Shown: positions 17,994 through 26,926 of the stretch, one piece after another
How positions within the stretch are numbered: the stretch's first letter is position 1
Layout of the letters: every line of letters starts with the position of its first letter
Source: an uncultured Alphaproteobacteria bacterium
GTDB lineage: Bacteria > Pseudomonadota > Alphaproteobacteria > RF32 > CAG-239
Direction of reading: 5' to 3'
Assembly (NCBI GenBank): GCA_944391705.1
Contig: CALXUN010000008.1
Location: 1 to 62,808, forward strand
Length of the DNA: 62,808 nucleotides
The notes under the pieces: generated by a model
What the model saw: the letters and a program-made list of their open reading frames with translations, nothing else
The model's database searches: none
Told to the model about the DNA's origin: nothing
Translations under genes and position numbers: made by a program

Positions 17994-19346
17994 ATGCCGG
18001 AAGAAAAGTTTATTTTTTATTTTATTTTAATATGTTGTGTCGTTTTGTTGATGTTTTGCATCAATGTTGCGTTATTATACCGTAAACGTGGTAAAAAAAT
18101 TTATGATTTGGAAATGCTCAAAGCACAGGCAGATATTTTAAGCCGGGAAAAAGAACACAATATGGCCGAAATTTCTTCCCGCTGTGAAAAACTGGCTGCC
18201 GAAAACGCCCGGCTTTTGGAAGAAAACGTTAAAATCAAATCGGATATTGACAATCAAAAACATTATATGGAAGAAAAACTGGCATTTTTGGAAAAAAGCA
18301 AAGAAGAGCTTGCCTTAAAGTTCCGCGACATTTCAAATGAAGTGATTAAAGCCCAGAACCGTCAGTTCGGCGATGAACAGAAAAATGCTTTTACGTTGCT
18401 TTTAAAACCGTTTCAGGAACAAATGTCTGAATTTAAATATAAAGTGGAAGCTGCCCATCAGGATAGTTTAAAAAACAAAACCTCTTTTGATGAACAGTTT
18501 AAAACACTGTTGACGCTTAATCAGAATTTAAGCAAAGATGCCGAAGATTTAAGTGCCGCCTTGAAAGGCAATAAAAAAATACAAGGTAACTGGGGAGAGT
18601 TCCAGCTGGAGCGGATTTTGGAAATTGCGGGTTTGCAAGAACACCTGAATTATGAAAAGCAGGAAACTTTCCGCAACGAGGAAAACCGCATGCTGCGCCC
18701 GGATATTATTATCAAACTGCCTAATGACCGCAACGTTATTGTTGATTCCAAAGTTTCGTTAAATGATTACGTCAATTACGTAAATTGCGAAGACGAAACA
18801 TTGCGGCAGGTATATTTAAAAAAGCATATTCAGTGCATTCGCGGGCATATTGACGAACTGGCCGGGAAAGATTACCAAAAGCTGATTAAAAATAACGCAC
18901 TTGATTATGTCGTGATTTTTATTCCGATAGAAAGCGCGTATGTGGAAGCGGTGAGGGCCGACAATACATTGTATGATTACGCCTATAAAAAAAATATCGC
19001 CATAACGACGCCGTCGTCTTTGTTGCCGATATTACGTACGATAGAAAATCTCTGGCAGATTGAAAATCAAAACAAAAATGTGGCGCGGATTGCCGAACTG
19101 GGCGGTGCCTTATATGACAAACTGTTTAACTTTACCGAGGATATGCAGCGCATTGATAAAGCATTAGACGGTGCCCGTAAAAATTATGACATGGCAATCA
19201 AAAAACTTTCAACCGGCAAGGGAAACGCCTTGTCTCTGGCTGCCCGGCTCAAGCAGCGCGGCGCCAAAACCGGCAAGGCCATAGAATGGGACTATGATGA
19301 AGAAAATGAAATTAAAGAACTGACAAATGAGGCTGTCAATGACTAA
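17994..19346 (+). CDS. rmuC: RmuC family DNA recombination-limiting protein
   Basis: 450 residues. An N-terminal transmembrane helix (FYFILICCVVLLMFCINVALLY) is followed by a long coiled coil of Lys/Glu-rich heptads to about residue 140. The RmuC nuclease-like domain comes next: GNWGEFQLERILEIAGL, then RPDIIIKLPNDRNVIVDSKVSL, which carries the PD-(D/E)xK-like acidic and Lys residues. RmuC limits inversions at short repeats; the nuclease role is inferred from the fold. It overlaps the next gene by eight bases. Confidence 0.93.
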   Translation: MPEEKFIFYFILICCVVLLMFCINVALLYRKRGKKIYDLEMLKAQADILSREKEHNMAEISSRCEKLAAENARLLEENVKIKSDIDNQKHYMEEKLAFLEKSKEELALKFRDISNEVIKAQNRQFGDEQKNAFTLLLKPFQEQMSEFKYKVEAAHQDSLKNKTSFDEQFKTLLTLNQNLSKDAEDLSAALKGNKKIQGNWGEFQLERILEIAGLQEHLNYEKQETFRNEENRMLRPDIIIKLPNDRNVIVDSKVSLNDYVNYVNCEDETLRQVYLKKHIQCIRGHIDELAGKDYQKLIKNNALDYVVIFIPIESAYVEAVRADNTLYDYAYKKNIAITTPSSLLPILRTIENLWQIENQNKNVARIAELGGALYDKLFNFTEDMQRIDKALDGARKNYDMAIKKLSTGKGNALSLAARLKQRGAKTGKAIEWDYDEENEIKELTNEAVND

Positions 19347-20424
19347 AAAAATAATTTTTACCGGCGGCGGTTCTGCCGGACATGTAACGCTTAATCTGAA
19401 TTTAATTCCGTTGTTTTTGGAAAAAGGGTGGAAGGTTTGTTATATCGGCTCATACCATGGAATTGAAAAAGATCTGGTCGCCAAGCTTCCGGAAGTAAAA
19501 TATTACCCGATTGCCACCGGTAAACTGCGGCGCTATTTTTCCTGGCAAAACTTTTGGGATATGGTTAAAATTCCGTTCGGTATCATGCAGGCACTCTGGA
19601 TTGTGTTCAAAGAAAAGCCGGATATTGTTTTTTCCAAAGGCGGTTTTGTGTCATTTCCGGTTGTGGTGGCGGGAAAGTTAAACGGCTGTCCGGTTTTGAT
19701 GCATGAGTCCGATGTCACGCCCGGGCTTGCCAACAAAATGTCGCTGCCTTTTGTCTCCGGTTTTTTTACCACATTCGAAGACACGATTAAATATGTTCAA
19801 GATAAAAACAAAGTAAAATATATCGGTCCGGTTTTGTCCGACCGCTTGCAAAACGGCAGCAAAGAACGCGCCTGTGTCGTTTGCAATTTTAAAGCCGAAA
19901 AACCAATCGTTATGGTTGTCGGCGGCAGTCTGGGAGCCAAGAGTTTAAATAAAGCCGTGCGTGACAATCTGCCCGAATTGCTGAAACATTATCAGATTAT
20001 TCATATCTGCGGCAAAGGGCAGGTTGAGGAAAACGGTGATTGTGAAGGCTACAAACAATTTGAATATGTCGATGAGGAATTAAAAGATTTTATGAAAGCG
20101 GCGGATGTGGTAGTATCGCGCGCCGGTTCAAATTCCATTTTCGAACTGCTGAGTTTGCATAAGCCGATGGTTCTGGTGCCGTTGCCTGTCGGTTCCAGCC
20201 GCGGCGAACAGATGCTAAATGCCAAATCTTTTGCAAACAAAGGGTATTGTGAAATTATTGCAGATGAAAATCTTACTGACGGCAGATTGTTTTTGGAAAC
20301 AATCGCCAAAGTTTACCGCAGCCGCGAAGAATATATAAAAAACATGCAAAACAGCGGTTTTAAGGCAACCAATAACAAAGAACTGGCCGAAACAATCATA
20401 AGTTTTTGCAAGAATAAAAAATAA
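19339..20424 (+). CDS. murG: MurG-type GlcNAc transferase (Firmicutes-like form)
   Basis: Transfers GlcNAc from UDP-GlcNAc to lipid I to give lipid II at the inner face of the membrane. 361 residues from ATG 19339, with GAGG six bases upstream inside rmuC. Motifs: FTGGGSAGHVTLNLNLI, YIGSYHGIEKDLV, FSKGGFVSFPVVVA, MHESDVTPGLANKMS and VVGGSLGAKSLN. These match the clostridial/bacillar MurG pattern rather than the shorter proteobacterial one found in the division-wall cluster. It stands outside any dcw cluster. It may be the only MurG, a replacement by transfer, or a second copy with a different acceptor. Confidence 0.85.
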   Translation: MTKKIIFTGGGSAGHVTLNLNLIPLFLEKGWKVCYIGSYHGIEKDLVAKLPEVKYYPIATGKLRRYFSWQNFWDMVKIPFGIMQALWIVFKEKPDIVFSKGGFVSFPVVVAGKLNGCPVLMHESDVTPGLANKMSLPFVSGFFTTFEDTIKYVQDKNKVKYIGPVLSDRLQNGSKERACVVCNFKAEKPIVMVVGGSLGAKSLNKAVRDNLPELLKHYQIIHICGKGQVEENGDCEGYKQFEYVDEELKDFMKAADVVVSRAGSNSIFELLSLHKPMVLVPLPVGSSRGEQMLNAKSFANKGYCEIIADENLTDGRLFLETIAKVYRSREEYIKNMQNSGFKATNNKELAETIISFCKNKK

Positions 20425-20436
20425 GGAAGAATAAAA

Positions 20437-21516
20437 ATGAAAATACTGGTCGGGTTAAGCGGCGGCGTCGATTCGGCAGCTACGGCTTATTTATTAAAAA
20501 GAAACGGATATGAGGTCATCGGTGCCACGATGTCAATTTGGGACAAAGACACGGAATTCGGCAAAAGCCTGAAAGCCAAAGGCTGTTTCAGCCCGCATCA
20601 GGAACAGGATATTGAAGCTGCCCGGAAAGTGGCTCAAAATCTTAATATACCATATTATGTTTTTGACTGCAGCAAAGAATATAAAAAAATTGTTTTGGCA
20701 AATTTTAAGGCGGAATATCTCTCCGGACGGACGCCTAACCCGTGTGTGATATGCAATTCGACTATAAAATTTGATGCGTTGCCACGTACAGCAAAGGAAA
20801 ACGGAGTGGAATTTGATAAATTTGCCACCGGTCATTATGCCCGCATCGGTTATGACAAAGATGCCGGCCGCTGGCAGCTGTTCCGCGGTTTGGAAAAAAA
20901 ACGCGACCAGTCGTATTTTTTATACCGCCTGACGCAGGAGCAGCTAAGCAAAGTGGTTATGCCGCTTGGACGTTACACTAAAAATGAAGTGCGTTTGTTT
21001 GCCCAAAAAGCCGGATTTGAACTGTATGATAAAAAAGACAGCCAGGATTTTTATTCCGGCGAGATAAGCGATATTTTACATGAACCGCCCGTAGCCGGAA
21101 ATTTTGTCACAACCGACGGAAAAATTTTAGGCCGGCATACCGGCATTTGGAATTATACAGTCGGCCAACGGCGCGGCATGGGGATTGCGGCCGAAAAGCC
21201 GCTGTATGTTTTGGAAATACGTCCCGAAAGCAATGAAGTCGTTGTCGGCTTTGAAGAGGATGCCGGCTGTAAAGGGTTAACGGCAGACGGTTTAAGCTGG
21301 TTATCAATACCGGAATTTACGGAAGAGGCAGATGTAACCGCCAAAGTTCGTTCAGCCCAGGAACCGTTTAAAGTGCATGTTACACCGTTGCCGGATAAAA
21401 TGATAAAGGTTGATTTTTTGGTGCCTCAAAAAGCAGTTGCTCCGGGACAATCTGTTGTTTTATATGACGGCGATATGGTTTTGGGCGGCGGTTTTATCAA
21501 AGAAACCTATCGTTAG
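20437..21516 (+). CDS. mnmA: MnmA-like tRNA 2-thiouridine synthase, without the usual second cysteine
   Basis: 359 residues. The PP-loop GLSGGVDSAATAYLL near the N-terminus binds ATP, and NPCVICNSTIKFDAL holds the first cysteine pair. GHYAR, KKRDQSYFLYRL and GIWNYTVGQRRGMGI are all MnmA marks. At the position of the persulfide-forming cysteine (SQDICF in E. coli) this protein reads SQDFYSGE, so the cysteine is missing. The enzyme would thiolate U34 of Lys, Glu and Gln tRNAs; this variant may use the NPCVIC pair or an iron-sulfur cluster instead. AAGGAAG precedes the ATG. A different thiolase activity is possible. Confidence 0.82.
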   Translation: MKILVGLSGGVDSAATAYLLKRNGYEVIGATMSIWDKDTEFGKSLKAKGCFSPHQEQDIEAARKVAQNLNIPYYVFDCSKEYKKIVLANFKAEYLSGRTPNPCVICNSTIKFDALPRTAKENGVEFDKFATGHYARIGYDKDAGRWQLFRGLEKKRDQSYFLYRLTQEQLSKVVMPLGRYTKNEVRLFAQKAGFELYDKKDSQDFYSGEISDILHEPPVAGNFVTTDGKILGRHTGIWNYTVGQRRGMGIAAEKPLYVLEIRPESNEVVVGFEEDAGCKGLTADGLSWLSIPEFTEEADVTAKVRSAQEPFKVHVTPLPDKMIKVDFLVPQKAVAPGQSVVLYDGDMVLGGGFIKETYR

Positions 21517-21525
21517 GATTGATGT

Positions 21526-22143
21526 ATGAATAAAACTTTGCCGGATATTTTGCAATGCCGGATTCCGCCTGAAAATTACTGTCGCGATCCGTTTGCTTTT
21601 GCTAAAGAAGAGCTGCTTGGCGCATATCTGTGTTCAAACATCGGCGGCATACTGACAGCAGGAAAAATTACCGAACTGGAAGTTTATATCGGCAGTTGCG
21701 ACAAAGCCTGTCATGCTTATCCGAACAAACTTACCAAACGAACGGCAACGATGTTTCGCAAAGGCGGATGTGCCTATGTTTTTTTTGTATACGGCATGTA
21801 TAACCAGTTTAATGTTGTCGTCAGTCCCGAAGGTGAGGCCAATGCCATATTAATCCGTTCGCTGGAACCGGTGGCCGGAATTGAAGAAATGAAAAAGCGC
21901 CGGAAGAACGATGATTTACACAATTTGACGACAGGACCGGGAAAGTTATGCCAGGCGCTCGGCATTACCGCCAAAGATCATGACGGAACGGATTTAAGCG
22001 GCCGGTTGCTGTGGCTTGCACCGAATGATAAAAAGTATGAGTTTGAAGCTACGGCCAGGATAGGCATTGATTATGCCAAAGATTACAAAGACAAGCCCTG
22101 GCGCTTTTATATCAAAGGTTCTTCTTTTATCAGCCGTAAATAA
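21526..22143 (+). CDS. mpg: 3-methyladenine DNA glycosylase (AAG/Mpg family)
   Basis: Removes alkylated and deaminated purines in base-excision repair. 205 residues, typical for bacterial AAG. The order of motifs is usual: ELLGAYL near residue 30, ITELEVYIGSCDKACHAY (active-site Glu region and AYP), RTATMFRKGGCAYVFFVYGMYNQFNVV, AILIRSLEP, and TTGPGKLCQALGI. It starts nine bases after mnmA and probably shares its transcript. Confidence 0.93.
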   Translation: MNKTLPDILQCRIPPENYCRDPFAFAKEELLGAYLCSNIGGILTAGKITELEVYIGSCDKACHAYPNKLTKRTATMFRKGGCAYVFFVYGMYNQFNVVVSPEGEANAILIRSLEPVAGIEEMKKRRKNDDLHNLTTGPGKLCQALGITAKDHDGTDLSGRLLWLAPNDKKYEFEATARIGIDYAKDYKDKPWRFYIKGSSFISRK

Positions 22144-22195
22144 ATTTTTTCATGTTTTTTTAAGTTGTTTATATTAAAAACATAAATAATTATGT

Positions 22196-22225
22196 TTGAC
22201 AAATAAAAAAAATTTATTGTATTTT
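22196..22225 (+). promoter_or_regulatory. Promoter for the PH-domain gene
   Basis: TTGACA at 22196-22201, an 18-base AT-rich spacer and TATTTT at 22220-22225, in an AT-rich gap about 30 bases before the start codon. Confidence 0.5.
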
Positions 22226-22256
22226 ATAAGCAACTGTAAAAATAAGGAGAATAGCC

Positions 22257-22775
22257 ATGCTTGGAAGATACCAATATACGGCAAGCACGTTAACCCCGGG
22301 AGAAGAAATTGAACTGGTCGGCCGGTTGCATTATTTTGCCTTGATTATTCCGTGCTGTCTGACCTGTCTGTCTTTTTTCGCCGTATTCATGGCTTTGAGC
22401 TATACCTCCGTTTTAATGCATCATGGGCATTCAATTTATTATTTTGCCATCTGGCTTCCGGTAGTTGCTCTTATTATTTTTACGACTGCAGCATGGTTAA
22501 AACGTAATTTGATTGAAATGGTATGTACCAACAAACGTGTGGTTAAAAGAACAGGGATTATTAACGTTACGACCGAGGAACTGCACCGGGAAAGAATTGA
22601 ATCTGTGGAAATCCGCCAGAGTATTTTAGGCCGTATTTTTAATTACGGTGATATTTTGTTTTCCGGTACCGGAACATCTAAAGTTGTTTTCAAGTTTATC
22701 AATCAGCCGCGTTTAATGAAGCAGATTATTGATGCGGTTATCAATCGTCCGATATCTTTGCGGCCGACAAATTAA
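22257..22775 (+). CDS. Membrane protein with bacterial PH domain (DUF304 type)
   Basis: 172 residues. Two hydrophobic helices (FALIIPCCLTCLSFFAVFMAL and YYFAIWLPVVALIIFTTAAW) precede a bacterial PH domain, recognised by VCTNKRVVKRTGIINVTTEELHRERIESVEIRQSILGRIFNYGDI and FSGTG. The family is membrane-anchored with a cytoplasmic beta domain; its role is not established. AAGGAG lies upstream of the ATG. Its last 35 bases overlap the convergent mtnN gene. Confidence 0.85.
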   Translation: MLGRYQYTASTLTPGEEIELVGRLHYFALIIPCCLTCLSFFAVFMALSYTSVLMHHGHSIYYFAIWLPVVALIIFTTAAWLKRNLIEMVCTNKRVVKRTGIINVTTEELHRERIESVEIRQSILGRIFNYGDILFSGTGTSKVVFKFINQPRLMKQIIDAVINRPISLRPTN

Positions 22776-23376
22776 ATAAAAGTTTTCTTAAATTTTCAAA
22801 AGACTTTTCGGCAGCCGTTTCCCAAAAACGGCTGTATTGCTGTTCATGATGTTCAATTCCCGGCGTATCGCTGATAAGGCGCAAAATAAGAACCGGTATG
22901 TGGAAGATATAACAGGTCTGCGCCACAGCTGCAGATTCCATATCAACAGCCAAAGCATCCGGAAAATGTTTTTTAATACCGGCATATTCTGCCGGATTGG
23001 AAATAAACCGGTCACCACTGACAATCAGTCCTTTTTTAATATTGGCGTTCAGATAAGGCAAAAAACGGCTGCTGCTTTGATAGCAGGGCGGAAACCCCTG
23101 AACCTGACCATACAAATTAGGCTCACCGCACCAGACATCATGATATGAAACTTCTGTTCCACAAACGACATCACCGATTTCAAGCGAAGGGGAGAGACCG
23201 CCGGCCACGCCGGAATTAATGATTAAATCCGGATGATGATTATGAATAATTTCGGCAGTTTTTAAAGCCGCGGCAACTTTACCGATGCCTGAAGCGGCAA
23301 CAAAAACATCAGATGTTTCTAATTTGCTCAACAGGCTGATTTCTTTATCCATAGCGGCGATAATAGCAATTTTCAT
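22741..23376 (-). CDS. mtnN: 5'-methylthioadenosine/S-adenosylhomocysteine nucleosidase
   Basis: Hydrolyses MTA and SAH to adenine and the thioribose or homocysteine derivative, recycling SAM by-products. 211 residues, slightly short. MKIAIIAAMDKEISLL opens the protein. NSGVAGGLSPSLEIGDVV is the phosphate/ribose loop, DMESAAVAQTC holds the substrate-binding Met-Glu, and RLISDTPG carries the catalytic Asp. It is divergent from the metK gene next door, which makes the SAM it clears. Confidence 0.92.
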   Translation of the reverse strand: MKIAIIAAMDKEISLLSKLETSDVFVAASGIGKVAAALKTAEIIHNHHPDLIINSGVAGGLSPSLEIGDVVCGTEVSYHDVWCGEPNLYGQVQGFPPCYQSSSRFLPYLNANIKKGLIVSGDRFISNPAEYAGIKKHFPDALAVDMESAAVAQTCYIFHIPVLILRLISDTPGIEHHEQQYSRFWETAAEKSFENLRKLLFNLSAAKISDD

Positions 23377-23415
23377 GGTTTAACTCCTTATTTTTAAGTT
23401 ATTTATGAAGATTTA

Positions 23416-23431
23416 CTTGACAGATGTCAAG
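23416..23431. promoter_or_regulatory. Palindrome in the mtnN-metK divergent gap
   Basis: CTTGACA-GA-TGTCAAG, a perfect 7-bp inverted repeat about 40 bases from the mtnN start and 85 from the metK start. It could be an operator for a dimeric regulator serving both genes. No SAM riboswitch pattern was recognised. Confidence 0.35.
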
Positions 23432-23516
23432 GATAATGATACCCCAAAAAAGCAAAATGTGTGGATTTAACCAACTTGTCCGGCACTATAAACGGACTAA
23501 AAAGGAGATTTTTAAA

Positions 23517-24521
23517 ATGCAAAAAACAGCAGAATTTGTGTCTTTGGGTCATCCCGATAAAACAGCCGATTATATTTCCAGTTATATTTTAGACCGCATG
23601 ATGGAACAAGACAATAACGTCCGCTATGCGGTTGAAGTTATGATTAAAGGCAACACCGTTGTTTTGGGCGGTGAAATATGCGGAAATGTCAGTTTGGATA
23701 ATGTGGCGGAATATGTCCGCAAAGCCCTGCATGATATAGGTTATACCAAGAGATATTCAAAAATCTGGGGCGATGATGCCATAAACACCGATAAATTGGA
23801 AGTTCTAAATTTTGTCGGTTGCCAGTCGCCGGAAATTTTACAGGGCGTTAAAAGCGGCGGCTGGGGAGACCAGGGCGTGTTTGCCGGGTATGCCTGCCGG
23901 GGAAAAAACAATATTCCTGAGGAGTTATATCTGGCCCGTAAATTAAACCGTGCGTTATACGAAAAAGCCTTAAACAGCGATAATCTCGGGTTGGATATCA
24001 AAACGCAGATAACCCTGGATGAAAAACAGAATGTCCTGACAGCCGTTATCGCCGTACCGATGAAAAAGAAAGAAGATTTAAGTATGTTAACAGAAGAGGT
24101 TTTGCAAACCAGGCCGCAAAATTTAATAATTAACGGTACGGGGTTATATACCTGTCACTCAAGCATTGCCGACTGCGGCGTGACCGGAAGAAAACTGGCC
24201 TGCGATTTTTATTCACTGGCATGTCCGGCCGGCGGCGGTTCGCCGTGGGGAAAAGATGCCAGCAAGGCAGATGTTTCATTAAATATTTTGGCGCGAACCC
24301 TGGCTGTTAAGCATTTAAAAGACAATGATGAAGCTTTTGTTTATTTATCCTCGTGCATCGGCCGTTCAGAGTTGCCGAGTGCTGTTTTGAAAACTGTTAA
24401 GGGCGGAAATGCGGAAATAAAAAATCTGGGAGGTGATTTTAGTCCGTCAACCGTTATTCCGGCACTCGGATTAAACAAACCGGTGTTTGCCGGCTTGTGC
24501 CGCCGTGGCATTACCGGCTAA
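23517..24521 (+). CDS. metK: S-adenosylmethionine synthetase, compact divergent form
   Basis: Joins methionine and ATP to make SAM. About 334 residues from ATG 23517 (AAGGAG ten bases upstream; the frame back to 23424 lacks a site). The usual MetK is nearer 380-400. Recognisable landmarks are SLGHPDKTADYISSYILD, CQSPEI, GGWGDQGVFAGYA (usual GAGDQG), GVTGRK and AGGGSPWGKDASKADVS (usual GGGAFSGKD). Near the C-terminus comes a segment for the last alpha/beta repeat. Several loops are shorter and the GAFSGKD motif is changed to GSPWGKD. Location beside mtnN supports a SAM-cycle role. It may be the sole MetK or a specialised copy. Confidence 0.82.
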   Translation: MQKTAEFVSLGHPDKTADYISSYILDRMMEQDNNVRYAVEVMIKGNTVVLGGEICGNVSLDNVAEYVRKALHDIGYTKRYSKIWGDDAINTDKLEVLNFVGCQSPEILQGVKSGGWGDQGVFAGYACRGKNNIPEELYLARKLNRALYEKALNSDNLGLDIKTQITLDEKQNVLTAVIAVPMKKKEDLSMLTEEVLQTRPQNLIINGTGLYTCHSSIADCGVTGRKLACDFYSLACPAGGGSPWGKDASKADVSLNILARTLAVKHLKDNDEAFVYLSSCIGRSELPSAVLKTVKGGNAEIKNLGGDFSPSTVIPALGLNKPVFAGLCRRGITG

Positions 24522-24526
24522 AAAGC

Positions 24527-24555
24527 TTGACAAACAGCCGTAAGCACAATAATTT
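24527..24555 (+). promoter_or_regulatory. Promoter for the U32 peptidase gene
   Basis: TTGACA at 24527-24532, a 17-base spacer and TAATTT at 24550-24555, about 35 bases before the start codon. Confidence 0.5.
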
Positions 24556-24590
24556 GAAACAAAAGCAATAATTAAAGGTACGAAAATAAC

Positions 24591-26855
24591 ATGAAACAAG
24601 AACTTCTGGCGCCGGCCGGCGATATCGAAGCCGGTTATGCCGCCCTGTATTACGGTGCCGATGCCGTATACTTAGGATTGCAAAAGTTTTCAGCCCGGGC
24701 AACAGCCTCTAATTTTGATGAAAAAAATTTGGATGAATTTACGGCCTATGCCCATCATCTGGGGCGTAAAGTTTATGCGGCGGTTAACACGGTTTTGCAA
24801 AAAAAAGAGCTGCCGGAGCTGCTTGAAACTTTGGATATATGTTCGCGCTGCCGGGTTGATGCCGTCATTATCCAGGATTTAGGCGTGGCGCGTGTTGTCC
24901 GTGAAAGCTATCCGGAACTTGAAATGCATGCCAGCACGCAAATGGCCGTTCATAATAAAGAAGGGGCTCTGGCTTTGCAAAAGCTCGGTTTTTCGCGCGT
25001 GGTTCTGGCCCGGGAATTAACTTTGCCGGAAATTAAAGAAATAGCCTCCGTTCCGGGGTTGGAAACCGAAGCCTTCATTCACGGAGCATTATGTTATTCA
25101 TACAGCGGTCTGTGTCAGTTTTCCTCTCTGGAAAACGGCCGCAGCGCCAACCGCGGCAAATGCCTTTATCCGTGCCGTGCCTGTTTTACGGGTGATTTGG
25201 GCAGCAAGCATGTTTTCTCCATGAAAGATATGGCGTTAAAAAGCGATGTTTTAAAAATGCCGGTAACTTCCTTAAAAATTGAAGGGCGGAAAAAATCAGC
25301 CCTGTATGTGGCGGCAGTTACTGATTATTACCGCCGGATTTTGGACGGCAAAGGCGCTGATGTCGTTTGTGAAGAAAATATCCGGCAGATTTTTTCCCGT
25401 CCGTGGTGTAAATTTCATTTTAACGGAAAAAACAAAGACATAACGGATGCTGATTTTGTCGGCCACCGCGGTTTGCCGATCGGAAAAATCGAAAAAATCG
25501 TCAAAAACGGTTTAAGTTTGAGGATTTCTCACAAAATTTCCCGTTTTGACGGTCTGCAGATTGATGTACCCGGTTCTGAAAAACCATACGGTTTTTCCTT
25601 ACAAAAACTTAAAGTTGGGGACAAAACTGTCATCAGTGCGGAAAAAGGAGATTATGTTGAAATCGAAATGCCTGAAAAACATCCGTATCTTAAACCGGGG
25701 CTTAATGTATATCTGGCCTCGTCAAGTGCGGTTAAAGGAGCCTATGATTATCTTAAACCCAAGCCCGGGGAATACCGCAATTTAACGGATATTGACGTCA
25801 GAGTGGAAATAAACGAAGATGAAATAACAGCAGAAGCCGGAAAGGTCAGAGTCGGAATTAAAGACAGCTTTGCGCCGGCGCAGGATGTAAAAAAAACGGA
25901 AGAGGCAATAAAACTGGCTTTCGGCAAAACCGGCGGTACGCCGTTTAAATTACAGCGTCTGGATATACATAATCGGAAAAATTTATTTGTTCCTGTTTCA
26001 CAATTAAATAATCTCCGCCGCGATTTATATGCCCGGATAAAACCGGAATACAAACACGGCACATTACCGCAGGTAACGGAGATAAAACCGGCAACATTCC
26101 CGCAATGGATTGTTAAAACTGATGATTTAACTTGTCTTTCAAAGCTTGACCTGTCGCGTTTTTCGGAAGTCGTTTATTTAATCGATCCGCTTGCAAAACC
26201 GGAAGATGTTTCATTTATTTCCAAAGATAAACTGCGGATTTCTCTGCCTGCCGTCTGCCGGAAACCAAAAGTTTATGCAAAGTCTGTGCAAAAATTTTTA
26301 TCGTCGGGTTATACAAAATGGGAAATTGCCAACTATTGGGGGCTGGAGTTTTTGCCCTCTGATAAGCTCGACATCAGTTTTGATACACCGCTTTATATGT
26401 TTAACCCGGAAGCCATGCAGGAAGCATCTGCCATGGGTGCCAAAAGTGTGGCTTTAGCTTTGGAAGATACGCTGGAAAATATTAAAGACCTGGCTCAGAA
26501 CCCGCCTCTTAAAACAACTTTTGTCGTTTATCAGAACGCGCCGTTGTTTATCAGTGCCGGCTGCATCCGCGATAATGACTGCAACCATTGTTCCGGCGGT
26601 GAAAAACGTTATGAGTTATATAAAGACGGGCACAAATATGAAGCGGTTTCCAAAAACTGCCAGATAATGGTTTTTGACCGGCGTCCGTTATGTTTTGCCA
26701 AAGAAGCGCCGGATGTCAGGGCTGATTTTTATCGTATGGATTTTCTATATCGGAAATATACGCCCGAAGAGGTGAGTGAGATTGCCGGAAAACTTATGGA
26801 TTTTACGGATGTCGGCAATGTAAACAAAGGAAATATAAACAGCCGGAAAATCTGA
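24591..26855 (+). CDS. U32 family peptidase-like protein, RlhA type
   Basis: 754 residues. ELLAPAGDIEAGYAALYYGADAVYLGL is the standard N-terminus. EAFIHGALCYSYSGLCQFS is the U32 signature with its cysteines, and RGKCLYPCRACF follows with further likely cluster-binding Cys. The C-terminal part adds a DUF3656-like region and a late Cys-rich piece (IRDNDCNHCSGGEKRYEL). Characterised relatives (RlhA, TrhP, UbiU/V) are iron-sulfur proteins acting in RNA or ubiquinone hydroxylation rather than proteases. RlhA modifies C2501 of 23S rRNA and is the closest by layout. The exact target is inferred. Confidence 0.85.
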   Translation: MKQELLAPAGDIEAGYAALYYGADAVYLGLQKFSARATASNFDEKNLDEFTAYAHHLGRKVYAAVNTVLQKKELPELLETLDICSRCRVDAVIIQDLGVARVVRESYPELEMHASTQMAVHNKEGALALQKLGFSRVVLARELTLPEIKEIASVPGLETEAFIHGALCYSYSGLCQFSSLENGRSANRGKCLYPCRACFTGDLGSKHVFSMKDMALKSDVLKMPVTSLKIEGRKKSALYVAAVTDYYRRILDGKGADVVCEENIRQIFSRPWCKFHFNGKNKDITDADFVGHRGLPIGKIEKIVKNGLSLRISHKISRFDGLQIDVPGSEKPYGFSLQKLKVGDKTVISAEKGDYVEIEMPEKHPYLKPGLNVYLASSSAVKGAYDYLKPKPGEYRNLTDIDVRVEINEDEITAEAGKVRVGIKDSFAPAQDVKKTEEAIKLAFGKTGGTPFKLQRLDIHNRKNLFVPVSQLNNLRRDLYARIKPEYKHGTLPQVTEIKPATFPQWIVKTDDLTCLSKLDLSRFSEVVYLIDPLAKPEDVSFISKDKLRISLPAVCRKPKVYAKSVQKFLSSGYTKWEIANYWGLEFLPSDKLDISFDTPLYMFNPEAMQEASAMGAKSVALALEDTLENIKDLAQNPPLKTTFVVYQNAPLFISAGCIRDNDCNHCSGGEKRYELYKDGHKYEAVSKNCQIMVFDRRPLCFAKEAPDVRADFYRMDFLYRKYTPEEVSEIAGKLMDFTDVGNVNKGNINSRKI

Positions 26856-26865
26856 TAAATTCTTC

Positions 26866-26893
26866 TTGATATAAAAAAATAAAAGATTAATAT
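26866..26893 (+). promoter_or_regulatory. Promoter for lepB-rnc-era
   Basis: TTGATA at 26866-26871, a 16-base spacer and TAATAT at 26888-26893, some 33 bases before lepB. Confidence 0.45.
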
Positions 26894-26926
26894 TTAGCAA
26901 GTTAATAAAGATAACAGGAAAACAAA

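Noticed and set aside
23377-23516. SAM riboswitch before metK
   Set aside because: No SAM-I, SAM-II or SAM-V core sequence could be recognised; only a palindrome was kept.
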